From contig NZ_NKFP01000006.1 of the NCBI RefSeq assembly GCF_002215035.1, positions 1,004,530 through 1,068,529 on the forward strand: a stretch of 64,000 bases of DNA. Direction: 5' to 3'. Origin of the DNA: Leptolyngbya ohadii IS1. Lineage in GTDB: Bacteria; Cyanobacteriota; Cyanobacteriia; Elainellales; Elainellaceae. The position numbers were made by a program, and so were the translations under genes. The notes beneath the pieces were generated by a model. That model searched no databases. It worked only from the letters and a program-made list of their open reading frames with translations, and was not told the DNA's origin. This document shows positions 34,740 through 44,230 of this stretch, piece by piece; positions within the stretch are counted from its first letter, which is position 1, and each line of letters opens with the position of its first letter.

Positions 34740-36560
34740 CTACCGATACCCTGCCGCCTGCAAGGAAAACAGTCTGGCATAGCGTCCATCCTGCGCGAGT
34801 AGCTGCTCATGGGTTCCCCGCTCCAGGATTTCGCCCTGCTCCATAACTAGAATCTGATCCGCCATACGAACGGTCGAGAAGCGGTGAGAAATCAGGATTG
34901 CCATCTGGTTTTCAGTCATTTCCCGGAATCGATCGAAAATTTCGGCTTCCGCTTCGGCATCCATTGCGGAGGTGGGTTCGTCCAGCACCAGCAAATCTGC
35001 ACCTGATCGCATAAATGCCCGCGAGAGGGCGATCTTCTGCCACTGTCCGCCAGAGAGTTCCTGTCCGCCTTTGAACCAGCGACCCAGCCGCGTATAGAAT
35101 CCCTCCGGTAGATTGTCAATAAACGATCGCGCCGTCCCTTTCTCAGCGGAAACTTCCCACCGCTGCTGATTGTCAAACGCCGTTACATCGCCCACACCTA
35201 CGTTTTCGCCCACCGTAAACTGGTAGCGGACAAAGTTCTGGAAGATCACGCCAATCCGCCGCTGAAGCACCTCCAGATCCCACTCGCGCAGATCCACTCC
35301 GTCCAGCAGAATTCGTCCAGAGTCGGGGTTATAGAGCCGCGTCAGCAGTTTGATCAGCGTCGTTTTCCCAGAGCCGTTTTGTCCCACGATCGCCAGCTTT
35401 TCCCCCGGCTTCAGATGAAAGGAAATCTCGCGCACGGCATAGCGGGAACTGTCGGGATAGCGAAACGACACATTCTCAAACCGGATACCATCCCCAGGAA
35501 GAATGCCCTGTGTTACCTGACCTGCGGGAGGCGGAACCTCCTCTTCGAGGAATTCGTACAGGTTGGACAGATATAAACAGTCCTCGTATGCTCCGCCGAT
35601 CGCCGTCAAAATCGAGGAAAAGGTACTCTGCCCCTGTCGAAATACGACGAGATACAGCGTCAAATCCCCGATCGTAATCCTGCCGTTAATTGTGGCAATG
35701 ATAATCGAGATATAGGTGACGTAGAAGGCGATCGTGCTAATCAGACTCAGCAAATAGCCCCACAGACTGCGGCGAATCGTTAAATCCCGGTCTTCGCTGT
35801 AAAGGCGATCGAACACAGCACGGTAGCGTCTCAGCAGCAGATCGCCCAACTGAAACAGCTTCACCTCCATCGCAAAGTCTTCGCGGGCAAGCAGTGCTTC
35901 CAGGTAGGTTTGCTCTCTGGTTTCTGGGGCACGCCAGCGAAACAGCCGAAACGCCGCCCCCGCAAACCGAGTCTCCGCCACAAACGCCGGAACCGCCGCC
36001 ACCATTAGCAAAATCACCGACCAGACGGAAAATTGCAGCAGCAGCCCGCCAAAGGCAATCAGCGACAGGCTATCCTTCACCAGTCCAAAGGTACGCCCCA
36101 CCAGACTCAGCGGACGGGTCGAGGCTTCCCGACGGGCACGGGTCATCTTGTCGTAAAATTCCGAGTCCTCAAAGTGACGCATTTCCAGCGTCAAAGCCTT
36201 TTCCAGAATCAGCACGTTCACCTTCTGCCCCAGCAGCACCCGCAGCAAAGACTGACAGAGCGCGATCCCCTGCTGACTCCCGGACAGCAGCACCACGCAC
36301 AGCGCCTCCATCCCCAGATAGCCCAACGCCCTGCCCTGCCCTGCCCCACCCGCCTGTGCCGCCTGCACCACGCTATCCACAATCAGCTTGCCCACGTAGG
36401 CGATCGCGCCCGGCAGCAGACCCGCAATCAGCGTCAGAATTGCCAGAATCACCGTCAGGCGACGATCGGTCGTCCAAACCAGTTCCAGTGCCCGCCCGCT
36501 GTATCGAAAAATTCCTAGCGATTGCCGAAATGACTGTAAAAACCGTTCAACTTGCTTCAT
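34740..36560 (-). CDS. ABC exporter, fused membrane and ATPase domains
   Basis: A 606-residue half-transporter of the exporter (MsbA/lipid-drug) fold. The membrane domain (1-330) has about six helices (LILTLIAGLLPGAIAYVG type) and a coupling loop. The ATPase domain (about 345-600) has Walker A VGQNGSGKTT, Q-loop VIFQNFVRYQFTV, signature LSGGQWQKIALSRA, Walker B LLVLDEPTSAMDA and H-loop ISHRFSTVRMAD. All ATPase motifs are intact. Substrate is not readable. The start taken is MKQVERFLQS, which begins the first amphipathic helix; a 26-codon extension upstream is Gly/Arg-rich and unlike the family. No partner half is adjacent, so a homodimer is likely. Confidence 0.85.
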   Translation of the reverse strand: MKQVERFLQSFRQSLGIFRYSGRALELVWTTDRRLTVILAILTLIAGLLPGAIAYVGKLIVDSVVQAAQAGGAGQGRALGYLGMEALCVVLLSGSQQGIALCQSLLRVLLGQKVNVLILEKALTLEMRHFEDSEFYDKMTRARREASTRPLSLVGRTFGLVKDSLSLIAFGGLLLQFSVWSVILLMVAAVPAFVAETRFAGAAFRLFRWRAPETREQTYLEALLAREDFAMEVKLFQLGDLLLRRYRAVFDRLYSEDRDLTIRRSLWGYLLSLISTIAFYVTYISIIIATINGRITIGDLTLYLVVFRQGQSTFSSILTAIGGAYEDCLYLSNLYEFLEEEVPPPAGQVTQGILPGDGIRFENVSFRYPDSSRYAVREISFHLKPGEKLAIVGQNGSGKTTLIKLLTRLYNPDSGRILLDGVDLREWDLEVLQRRIGVIFQNFVRYQFTVGENVGVGDVTAFDNQQRWEVSAEKGTARSFIDNLPEGFYTRLGRWFKGGQELSGGQWQKIALSRAFMRSGADLLVLDEPTSAMDAEAEAEIFDRFREMTENQMAILISHRFSTVRMADQILVMEQGEILERGTHEQLLAQDGRYARLFSLQAAGYR

Positions 36561-36703
36561 TCCCCCACCATAGCGAATTCGATCGGGAACTTGATGGCAA
36601 ACGCGGAACGTGCCAACCCTCCCCCCACCCTGAAGCATCTCTCTATACTGAAAGAAGAACTATGCCTAACCGTTGATATTGCTTACTTCTGGAGGATTTT
36701 GCT

Positions 36704-36844
36704 ATGGCTATGGACGATCGCAAAAAACGCATTATGGAGCATCTAGCACGCAGTTCGGGCAACTTTATCCAACAATCCACGCCCCGCAACTCTGAGCAGC
36801 GCAAGCAGCAGATTCTCGACCACGTAAAGCGCACGAAAGGTTAA
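36704..36844 (+). CDS. 46-residue basic protein with an internal helix repeat
   Basis: A small gene with an excellent ribosome site (GGAGGA, 8 bases before the ATG). The product is MAMDDRKKRIMEHLARSSGNF, then IQQSTPRNS, then EQRKQQILDHVKRTKG. The first and last parts are alike: RKKRIMEHLARS and RKQQILDHVKRT share the spacing R-K-x-x-I-(M/L)-(E/D)-H-(L/V)-x-R-(S/T). This suggests two matching amphipathic helices joined by a polar loop, perhaps binding nucleic acid or another protein. The codon use resembles its neighbours. I do not recognise a named family. Confidence 0.75.
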   Translation: MAMDDRKKRIMEHLARSSGNFIQQSTPRNSEQRKQQILDHVKRTKG

Positions 36845-37057
36845 TTTCTCAAGGGCTGATATTGTTGTGCGATCGGGCGGGTTTATAGCCTGCCCTTCAT
36901 GTTCACAAATTCGAGATAAAGCTGAGTGCTTCTATGTGAGGAGTACGTGAATAGGTGTCTAGGTTTCAGAAGTTACCCTTTTGTAATGAATAAATAGTGT
37001 GAAGATATTTCTTAGAAGCAGTTGATAATTGTAGAACCCACGGTTGAGTAGCAATCA

Positions 37058-37789
37058 ATGAATGAAGTTGAATTTTTTCAGGAAGTCTGCAATTGCGGTG
37101 GAACATTAAAATGTCAAACAACCTTCTCCTACCCGTGGCGAGATAACGAAGAAAATTCTTTCTACTTGCTTCACGTTTTCAAGATTCTTACCTGCGTGAC
37201 CTGTAATGAGGCAACTGTTCTGCTTTACACTACGCTAGGTGATGATGACGCCGACGAGCAGTGGGCAGAAACGGAGCATGAAGAACCACAATATCGCTCT
37301 TATAAACGCAAGGTTCTGTATTCTCCTACAACACAATTACATCATTCTATTCCACCCTCTATCGCTGAAGTATTTAATCAGGCAGAAGCAGTTCTCCCAA
37401 GATCGACAAGAGCATGCTTTATTCTGTGTAGAGCTGTACTGGAGGAAATATGTAACGACTTTGGAATACCTGCTGAGGGGATAAACAATAAAGGTAAGAC
37501 ACACCCTATAAGACTAGGTGAAAGGCTCCCTCAACTATTTGAGAAAGAGCAGTTAGCAGAGGATTTGAAGCCAATTATGAATGGTATCAAGGATTTTGGT
37601 AATGAGGGAGCACATCCCAACGATCCGATCTTTAACAAGCAGGTGGAATCTGAAGACGCAGAGATTTTACTCGAACTAGTAAGCTTCGTACTTGAAAGGC
37701 TATACGTTGACAAGTATCGCAAGCAAAAGAGCATGGAGAAGTTGAACACATTGAGGCAAAAGATACCACCACGAGAACGGCGAGAGTGA
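37058..37789 (+). CDS. DUF4145 domain protein (HEPN-like)
   Basis: A 243-residue protein with a Cys-rich N-terminus (CNCGG at 11-15, CVTCNE at about 45-50) forming a likely zinc ribbon. A helical DUF4145 domain follows (PSIAEVFNQAEAVLPRSTRACFILCRAVLEEICNDFG split over two helices, then IKDFGNEGAHPND). The Asn/Gly-rich GNEGAHP motif is typical of DUF4145 and its HEPN relatives, which are often linked to restriction and toxin systems. The gene is more AT-rich than its neighbours and stands alone, hinting at transfer. Whether it has RNase activity is unknown. Confidence 0.75.
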   Translation: MNEVEFFQEVCNCGGTLKCQTTFSYPWRDNEENSFYLLHVFKILTCVTCNEATVLLYTTLGDDDADEQWAETEHEEPQYRSYKRKVLYSPTTQLHHSIPPSIAEVFNQAEAVLPRSTRACFILCRAVLEEICNDFGIPAEGINNKGKTHPIRLGERLPQLFEKEQLAEDLKPIMNGIKDFGNEGAHPNDPIFNKQVESEDAEILLELVSFVLERLYVDKYRKQKSMEKLNTLRQKIPPRERRE

Positions 37790-37940
37790 TATAGCTGAAA
37801 TATAGTTCCTCTGTCCAATTTCCGTAGTGCACAACAATGCTCTCAATCCTACTCCAGGGAATAAAGCTCCGTAGCTTGTTCAGCAATATCGCCTCGCAGT
37901 TTGGTGTCCATTGGCTTCTCTAAATTCCTTTAAAAGGTCA

Positions 37941-37973
37941 AAACCCCAGACTCGTTAGAATCTAGGGGTTTAC
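37941..37973 (-). terminator. Hairpin downstream of initiator tRNA
   Basis: The stem AAACCCC pairs with GGGGTTT, extended by AGA/TCT near the loop. Read on the minus strand it lies 5 bases after the tRNA and is followed by TTTTGACC. It is a plausible terminator for the tRNA unit. Confidence 0.65.
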
Positions 37974-37977
37974 CAAT

Positions 37978-38054
<77 letters not shown>

Positions 38055-38148
38055 TCGCCTCATTTAATATAACAGAGAATTGGGAAATGTGGCAAGGATA
38101 ACAAAGTTTTTTTTTGAAGGCGATCGATCCGACTGTTCTAACAGCTAC

Positions 38149-38178
38149 AAAAAAAACGGCTCCGCCGAAGCAGAACCG
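38149..38178 (-). terminator. Strong terminator after acsF
   Basis: On the minus strand, CGGTTCTGC and GCGGAGCCG form a nine-pair stem (with G-T pairs) around a TTCG tetraloop, followed by eight Ts. It lies 24 bases after the acsF stop and is a textbook rho-independent terminator. Confidence 0.92.
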
Positions 38179-38202
38179 CTGTAATTGAGGGGTGAGGTCA
38201 AA

Positions 38203-39279
38203 CTAGCGAACCGTGCCTTCCAGAGAGGCAGTGTCGATCGGCTTCATGAAGTAGAGCCGCGCCAGGTTCACGCCGATTTTGGCAATGTGGGGGATCTTCT
38301 TCAGGGTTTTCACGAAACCGGGAGCGTTGCCCTTGCCTGCGTCCATCATCTTCAGGTTAGCGGCAGCCGCGTCGTCCAGCAGACGGAAGAAGTCAGGGTG
38401 ATCTACGTTCAGGATCAGGGGGAAGACTCGTCCGGCGGTTTCGTTGGTCTTCTGGATCACTTCGATGTCGTAATCGCGAGCGTTCAGCCCCAGGGAGGCA
38501 TAGAAGCTCGATCGCTGGATGTCGTTCAGGTACATCGTCGCAAAGACCGACAGCAGGAAGAACCGTGCCCAGAGGCGAGCCTTCCAGTCGTTGAGGATGC
38601 TGGGCTGAGACTTCATGATCGCGTCGAAGAAGTCGCCGTGGCGGTTTTCGTCCTGGCACCAGTTCTCGAAGAACTTGAAGATCGGGTAGATGCGATTTTC
38701 GGGGTGCTGTTCCAGGTGGCGATAGATCGTGATATACCGCCAGTAGCCAATCTTCTCAGACAGATAAGTGGCGTAGAAGATGAACTTGGGCTTGAAGAAG
38801 GTATAGCTCTTGCTCTCGGTGAGGAAGCCCAGGTCAAGCTGAAGCCCGAAGTCGGACATTGCCTTGTTGAGGAATCCGGCGTGACGCGCCTCGTCGCGAG
38901 ACATCAGCAAGAAGCATTCCGCCAGCAGGGGGTTTCTGTCCTTTAGCTTGCGCGACAGTTCCTTATAGAGCAGGAACCCGGAAAACTCAGCGGTGCAGGA
39001 ACGCTCCAGGAATTCGATGAACAGAGCGCGAGTTTCACCGTCGAGGTGATCCCAGGTCTGATTAAAATCCTCGTTGCGGACGAAGTGATGGCGGTTGTAG
39101 TCGGTGCGGAATTCTTCCAGAATTGCCAGCAGTTCATCCTCGTTCGGCGAGATGTCCATCTTTGCCATCTCGTCAAAGTCGGTAGTGTAGAACCGGGGGG
39201 TGAGGATGGTGTCTTTTGCCGGAACCTTAACCCCAGGTCGAAGCTCTGCAACGTCAGGTTTTTTCAGCGAGTCTACCAT
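38203..39279 (-). CDS. acsF: Mg-protoporphyrin IX monomethyl ester oxidative cyclase
   Basis: This is the aerobic, di-iron cyclase that forms ring E of chlorophyll. The 358-residue length is normal. The di-iron ligand motifs are present: E-x-x-H-type [17 protein letters not shown] and [16 protein letters not shown], with the preceding Glu helices ([19 protein letters not shown]). The start chosen ([16 protein letters not shown]) matches family N-termini; a 17-codon extension upstream does not. A strong terminator follows. Transcription is alone, from a long spacer upstream. A single copy in this window gives no sign of the low-oxygen paralogue. Confidence 0.96.
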   Translation of the reverse strand: MVDSLKKPDVAELRPGVKVPAKDTILTPRFYTTDFDEMAKMDISPNEDELLAILEEFRTDYNRHHFVRNEDFNQTWDHLDGETRALFIEFLERSCTAEFSGFLLYKELSRKLKDRNPLLAECFLLMSRDEARHAGFLNKAMSDFGLQLDLGFLTESKSYTFFKPKFIFYATYLSEKIGYWRYITIYRHLEQHPENRIYPIFKFFENWCQDENRHGDFFDAIMKSQPSILNDWKARLWARFFLLSVFATMYLNDIQRSSFYASLGLNARDYDIEVIQKTNETAGRVFPLILNVDHPDFFRLLDDAAAANLKMMDAGKGNAPGFVKTLKKIPHIAKIGVNLARLYFMKPIDTASLEGTVR

Positions 39280-39723
39280 GTGTACCTTATTTTCTTGCTT
39301 CAGTTGTAATGCCCAAACCCCAGTCCCCAAGCCAAATCAGGCTTAAGCCAGACTGAAGAAGGACGGCTGACTTTAACGGGTATAACCTTGCGATGGCAAG
39401 TGTGTAAAAGACGAATTGCAAAGTTGTCTTGATTGACAGTAAAAATCTTTTACGTCCCTTAGTCTATCAAGGGATCAGGCTTCGCAACGAGGGAAAACGT
39501 TAAGAGTTGCAACAGAGTGAGGGGATTTGTGACGGGGATGAGAAGCCTGTCTGAAGTGGCGATCGACCCTCCTCCAACGCCGTCTATCCACCCTGCTTGA
39601 TATCACCAGAAATTTTTATGGGATTGGGTGTTGCAGAGCGTATATTTAGCGTTACGATCGCTCCTGCCGAGGAGGAAAACGCAATTTGTAGCTATGGAGT
39701 TTGATTGGAGTCGCGAAGATGCT

Positions 39724-39888
39724 GCATCGCCCCCTAAATTCCCCAATTCTTGGGGGACTTCCGAACCAGTAAGAGTCAGGGACTTGGTTCCCCAAACAGG
39801 TAGGAAGCCAGAGCGGTTAACTTGCTGCAAAAAACTTGCCTGCATCGGCTCGGTTCCCCCCAGAATTGGGGGGTTAGGGGGGCGGTGC
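39724..39888. repeat. MITE-like element with about 35-bp terminal inverted repeats
   Basis: The left arm (39724-39757) has GCATCGCCCCCTAAATTCC and then CCAATTCTTGGGGGA. The right arm (39854-39888) has the reverse complement with a few changes (CCCCCCAGAATTGGGGGG, GGGGGGCGGTGC). The 96 bp between have no gene. This has the size and form of a non-autonomous element. It sits in the 1-kb spacer between acsF and amiC (39280-40280), which otherwise holds no gene I can support. Confidence 0.65.
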
Positions 39889-40280
39889 GAAACGACCCGC
39901 CTTTGGCGGCAGCGTGGAACGATCGTTCCTCACCCAGATCTTTGAAGCAACGGAGGCAAAGGTATAAATCAGGCAAATTCTCGATTATTTGACAGCTCTG
40001 GCGCTGATTGGCTGGCTGGGCTTTGAATTGCAGCCTCGGAACCTTCTGAGTTCCAGTTGCATCGAATCAGCGGTGAGCTAAACTGATTTGGCTTAATTTT
40101 TTTGCTTCATCGTTCTGGCTCAGTTCTTCAGATTATTCGTTACTCTCCTCAATATTTTTCTCCTGATCAGCCAGTTCACTCGCAGCGCAGCATCACACCT
40201 GGAATTTGAAAGTTTCATCCGAAATTAATCCGACAATTTGCAGCCGACCATTCGATCGCGTTTAGTAAGGAAAAGCAGCT

Positions 40281-42305
40281 TTGAAGATTCAGTGGTGGTT
40301 CCCCAGTGCCGTTGCCGTGTTCTGTACCGTTGCGCCCGGTGTCGTTTTGCCTGCCCAGGCGAGCGGCGTCACTTCCTGGCGGTTTGATCCAGGACAAAAT
40401 CAGCTTGAATTTAGAACCAACGAACCCGTTCAGCCCCGCGCCCAGCTAGTCACGAATCCCACGCGACTGGTGATTGATCTGCCAGGAATTGAGATGGGTC
40501 AGGCTCCGATTAACCGAATGATGAGCGGCAATATTCGCCAGATTCGCATTGGGCAGTTCGATCGCCAAACAACGCGCATTGTAATGGAATTGGCTCCCGG
40601 CTACACGATCGATCCGCAGCAAATTCGGTTTCGCGGACTTTCGCCGACCCAATGGACGGTTCAATTGCCCCAACCAACCCCCGGATCGCTGGCAGTTCCG
40701 ACAACGACCGATCGTCCTGCTGCGGTGAGTTCCAATCCGCCGGGTTCAATCCAAAGTCCGCCCACACCGATCGATCCATCCCTGGCGCAGATTGCAGGCA
40801 TTCAGGCAACATCGGACGGTCTGTTTGTGCGCTACAGAAGCGGCACCCCGGAAGTGCGGATCGATCGAAGTCGCGATCGGCGATCGGTGCTTCTCACAAT
40901 TGAAAATGCCGTGCTTTCACCGGAATTAACGCAGCGGGAGGTGGAGGTCAATCGGTTTGGCGTGAATCGGGCAAGCTTTGAGCAACAGGCTGAGCAGGGG
41001 GGCGATCGCTCCTCAACGGTACGCATTCGTCTGGACGTTGGCCCGGATAGTCAGGACTGGCAGGTATCGGTGAGCAATCTGGGTGGAATTATCATGCTGC
41101 CAACCGGAGGTTCCACGACTGCCACGACTACCCGAACTGCTCGTAATCCTTCCTCCGATCCGCCAGAGGCGGCAGCGCGAAGCGATCGATCCAGTCGATC
41201 CAGCTCCCAGCAAAACGATCGATCCACGGCTGCCCAAACTCCGACTCGTCCCATCCCATCGACCTCATCCGGTCGAATCATCGCTACGCAGCCGAATAAT
41301 TCCTCGAACAGTTCCTCGAATAGTTCCTCGAATAGTTCCTCGAACAGTTCCTTGAACTCTAATCGCACGGTAACGATCGAAGGGGTGGAGCTAAACCCGG
41401 TAAATAATCAGCTTTTGATTGAATCCGATCGCCCGATCGCCCCGACAACACGATGGCAGGGCAGCACCTATGAGGTCATCCTTTCTCCGGCAAGACTGGC
41501 AGACCGGGTAACGGGACCGCGACTGACAGCGAGTAGTCCGCTGATTCGAGTGCGCCTGCGGCAAGAAGACTCAGATACGGTCGTGATTGCGCTTCAGCCT
41601 GCGACGGGAGTGCGGTTTGGCTCCCTGAATCTGGTGAGTCCGCAGCTTTTAGCCCTGGAAATTGAACGATCTACCCCCTCCTCGCCCTCTCGTTCGTCCC
41701 TCCGACCGCTACCACCCCGAAATACGCCCAACCAGCCCTTACCTCGCCCCTCAAATGGACGGATTGTGGTGGCGATCGATCCGGGACATGGCGGCGCAGA
41801 TGTAGGTGCGGTGGGAATTGGCGGCATTCAGGAAGCGGATATTGTGCTGAACGTGTCGCAGCAGGTCGCACGGTTACTGGAGCGGCAGGGCATTCAGGCA
41901 GTGATGACCCGCACGGACGATCGAGAGATTGATTTGCAGCCCCGCGTCGATATTGCCGAACAAGTTAATGCCACGCTGTTTGTCAGCATTCACGCCAATT
42001 CTCTAAGCATGGATCGCCCAGATGTAAACGGTGTGGAAACCTATTACTTCTCCAGTGGGGCAGGACTGGCAGAAACCATTCAGCGAAGCATTATGAGCGC
42101 TATTGACATGGATGATCGCGGCGTGCGGCAGGCTCGCTTTTACGTGCTGCGAAGGACTTCCATGCCTGCGGTTCTGGTAGAAATTGGCTTTGTGACGGGC
42201 AGTGAAGATGCGCCCCGTCTTGCCAACCCAGCCTGGCAGAATCAGATGGCAGAGGCGATCGTCAGAGGGATTTTGCAGTATCTCCGCACAAACGCCAGCC
42301 GCTAA
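40281..42305 (+). CDS. amiC: N-acetylmuramoyl-L-alanine amidase with AMIN domains
   Basis: A periplasmic cell-division amidase of 674 residues that hydrolyses the Mur-peptide bond. It starts at TTG with AAGGAAA upstream. A Sec signal (VAVFCTVAPGVVLPAQA) is followed by an AMIN domain (VTSWRFDPGQNQLEFRTNEPV; LVIDLPGIEMG), which binds peptidoglycan, and at least one more AMIN-like unit (VEGVELNPVNNQLLIES). Between them is a 12-bp-repeat-encoded SNSS tract near residue 340-356. The C-terminal Amidase_3 domain has all zinc ligands: DPGHGG, GIQEADIVL, FVSIHANS and VLVEIGFVTG. It overlaps the lnt stop by 4 bp. Confidence 0.92.
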   Translation: MKIQWWFPSAVAVFCTVAPGVVLPAQASGVTSWRFDPGQNQLEFRTNEPVQPRAQLVTNPTRLVIDLPGIEMGQAPINRMMSGNIRQIRIGQFDRQTTRIVMELAPGYTIDPQQIRFRGLSPTQWTVQLPQPTPGSLAVPTTTDRPAAVSSNPPGSIQSPPTPIDPSLAQIAGIQATSDGLFVRYRSGTPEVRIDRSRDRRSVLLTIENAVLSPELTQREVEVNRFGVNRASFEQQAEQGGDRSSTVRIRLDVGPDSQDWQVSVSNLGGIIMLPTGGSTTATTTRTARNPSSDPPEAAARSDRSSRSSSQQNDRSTAAQTPTRPIPSTSSGRIIATQPNNSSNSSSNSSSNSSSNSSLNSNRTVTIEGVELNPVNNQLLIESDRPIAPTTRWQGSTYEVILSPARLADRVTGPRLTASSPLIRVRLRQEDSDTVVIALQPATGVRFGSLNLVSPQLLALEIERSTPSSPSRSSLRPLPPRNTPNQPLPRPSNGRIVVAIDPGHGGADVGAVGIGGIQEADIVLNVSQQVARLLERQGIQAVMTRTDDREIDLQPRVDIAEQVNATLFVSIHANSLSMDRPDVNGVETYYFSSGAGLAETIQRSIMSAIDMDDRGVRQARFYVLRRTSMPAVLVEIGFVTGSEDAPRLANPAWQNQMAEAIVRGILQYLRTNASR

Positions 42306-43903
42306 GCGCGAAAGTCCCGAATACACAGCCCGATCGCTAAAAGGCTCAACAGGGGCGTAAACCAATTCCCCCACCGGACATAGGGTGTTTGAGTCTGGCG
42401 GCGAGCGATCGTGTGTGCATGGGTTTCAAAGGTGCGGAATCCAGACAGCCATTCGGTTTCGCCGTGCGGATTAACGATGCCCGAAAATCCTGTATTTGTT
42501 GCCCGGACTGCCCAGCGATCGGTTTCAATCGCTCTCATCACATCCTGGGCGTGGTGCTGCGCCATCATGGCTGCGCCGTAGGGGTCGTTATTGGAGGCAG
42601 TCAGGATAAACTCGCCGCCTGACCGTGCCTGATTGCGGAAGATATAGGAGAAAGCCGAGTCGAAGCAAATGCCGACGATCGCCTGACCAAAAGGCGTTTT
42701 TACCTGCTGATTTATCTGACCGGGAGTAAGGGATGCTTCTACGGGAGAAAGCCGCCCGATAAACTGTCCGATCGTCTCGGCAAAGGGCACGTATTCGCCT
42801 AGCGGAACAAGCTTCACCTTGTCGTAGCGGCTGAGGATTTCTCCGTCTCCGGCGATCGTTACCAGGGATTGGGTTAATTTACCTTGCTCCAAACCAACTG
42901 TACCCACCCATGCCAGAATGCCGCGATCGAGCAGAGTCCGATAGAAGGGATTTTTCAGCGGGCGATCGAGCCACAGCCAGGGAAAGGTTCCCTCTGGAGT
43001 CAGGACTGCTTGAACTCCCTGAGCCACCAGTGTTTCATAGCCTTTCGTGTAGTTGTCGATCGACAGCCGCGTCCCCTCCTCAAATAGCTTGATCCGCGTG
43101 GGGATATTTCCCTGCACAATGCCAACCCGCAGTGCCGCTTCTGGAGGAGCTTTAAGCGATCGTTCCACGCTGCCGCCAAAGGCGGGTCGGCTCACCAATC
43201 CCCACCCAATACCATGTAGCCCAATCAGCCAGACCAGTCCCAACGCCCAGAGCCATTTTGCCCGTCGTCCTGGGTAACTTTCCCTTGCCAGCCAACCCTC
43301 CGCCAGAAAGCCGTTAAAGGCAACGATCGCCCCTGTTACCAGCATCGGTCCCGCCAATTGCCCCAGGTGAAGAATCCAGCGATCGTGCGGACTCTGGGTA
43401 AACGAAAGGAACGTCCATTCCAGCGGACTCCAGCTCCACACTGTTTCCAGTCCACACCATAGGGCAGTCCCCAGCACAATCCGCGTTACGGCGGACAATC
43501 CCCGCTGATTCGCCCAAGCCAGACCCCCCGCCCAGACACCCACCAGTAAACCGCCCCAGAGGGTAATCAAAAGCCAGCAGGTAAAGGTAATCGCGACACT
43601 GGCAAGCCAGGGAATTCCCATCCAGGTCAGCGGGTGCAAATCCCGAATCCAGGACAGCGCCAAACCGTTATACCCCACCCCCCAGGTAACCCCTAGAAGA
43701 AATGCAAGCTTCGGCAATCCCTTAGAAGTCCGATTGACCTCCGACGAAATCTGCACCACCAGCACCCACAGAGGCACGATCGCCCCCCAAGCCAGAAACC
43801 ACGCATTTCCCGGCGCAGGAGCCAAGCCCATGATCATGCCTGCCAGAAGTGCGATCGTCAGCAGCCCTTGGGGGGGGAGTTTTGTGGGAGTGGATAGGTG
43901 CAT
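42302..43903 (-). CDS. lnt: Apolipoprotein N-acyltransferase
   Basis: An inner-membrane enzyme that adds the third acyl chain to lipoproteins, 533 residues. Six or more N-terminal helices precede a nitrilase-fold domain. The catalytic triad is complete: Glu in LTPEGTFPWLW, Lys in YDKVKLVPLGEYVPF and Cys in VGICFDSAFSYIF. The nucleophile context ICFDSAF is slightly unusual, as ICYE is more frequent. The C-terminal segment MRAIETDRWAVRATNTGFSGIV is typical. The N-terminus contains a C-run of eight that is in frame. Confidence 0.93.
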   Translation of the reverse strand: MHLSTPTKLPPQGLLTIALLAGMIMGLAPAPGNAWFLAWGAIVPLWVLVVQISSEVNRTSKGLPKLAFLLGVTWGVGYNGLALSWIRDLHPLTWMGIPWLASVAITFTCWLLITLWGGLLVGVWAGGLAWANQRGLSAVTRIVLGTALWCGLETVWSWSPLEWTFLSFTQSPHDRWILHLGQLAGPMLVTGAIVAFNGFLAEGWLARESYPGRRAKWLWALGLVWLIGLHGIGWGLVSRPAFGGSVERSLKAPPEAALRVGIVQGNIPTRIKLFEEGTRLSIDNYTKGYETLVAQGVQAVLTPEGTFPWLWLDRPLKNPFYRTLLDRGILAWVGTVGLEQGKLTQSLVTIAGDGEILSRYDKVKLVPLGEYVPFAETIGQFIGRLSPVEASLTPGQINQQVKTPFGQAIVGICFDSAFSYIFRNQARSGGEFILTASNNDPYGAAMMAQHHAQDVMRAIETDRWAVRATNTGFSGIVNPHGETEWLSGFRTFETHAHTIARRQTQTPYVRWGNWFTPLLSLLAIGLCIRDFRA

Positions 43904-44230
43904 GAGTGGGGGAGTAGGGAGTGGGGGAGCAGGGGTGAGCGGGAATAGTTGAGGGATGGGATTGGGCGAGATGGAATGGAGGGCGATCGAGATTCTAACG
44001 ATTTTCCAAACCCTACCGATTTTCCTATGTCTCTACCTTCCTGATTCTGCAATCCATCAAAGCCTATCCGCTCAGCCCAATCCTGACTCTATCCCAAACC
44101 TTCCCCATCTCTTCATCTCCCCACTCCCCATTCCCCACTCCCTATTCCCTATTCCCTATTCCCGACTCCCCACTCCCCATTCCCCCAATCTGCCAAAATA
44201 TAAACAACCTCCACTCCCCTACTGCGATCG
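43904..44230. repeat. Low-complexity spacer with heptamer-type repeats
   Basis: GGGGGAGT/GGGGAGC-type units occur at 43905-43945. Their complement, CCCCACTCCCCATT/CCCTATT units, runs through 44117-44187. The two tracts are in inverted orientation between divergent genes, so the spacer could fold back on itself. No gene is present. Confidence 0.65.

Noticed and set aside
36033-36676. Long plus-strand frames over the ABC exporter gene
   Set aside because: Pro/Gln/Ser-rich shadows of the ABC gene's complement.
39628-39945. 105-codon frame over the MITE-like element
   Set aside because: Most of it translates the inverted-repeat arms; no family features.
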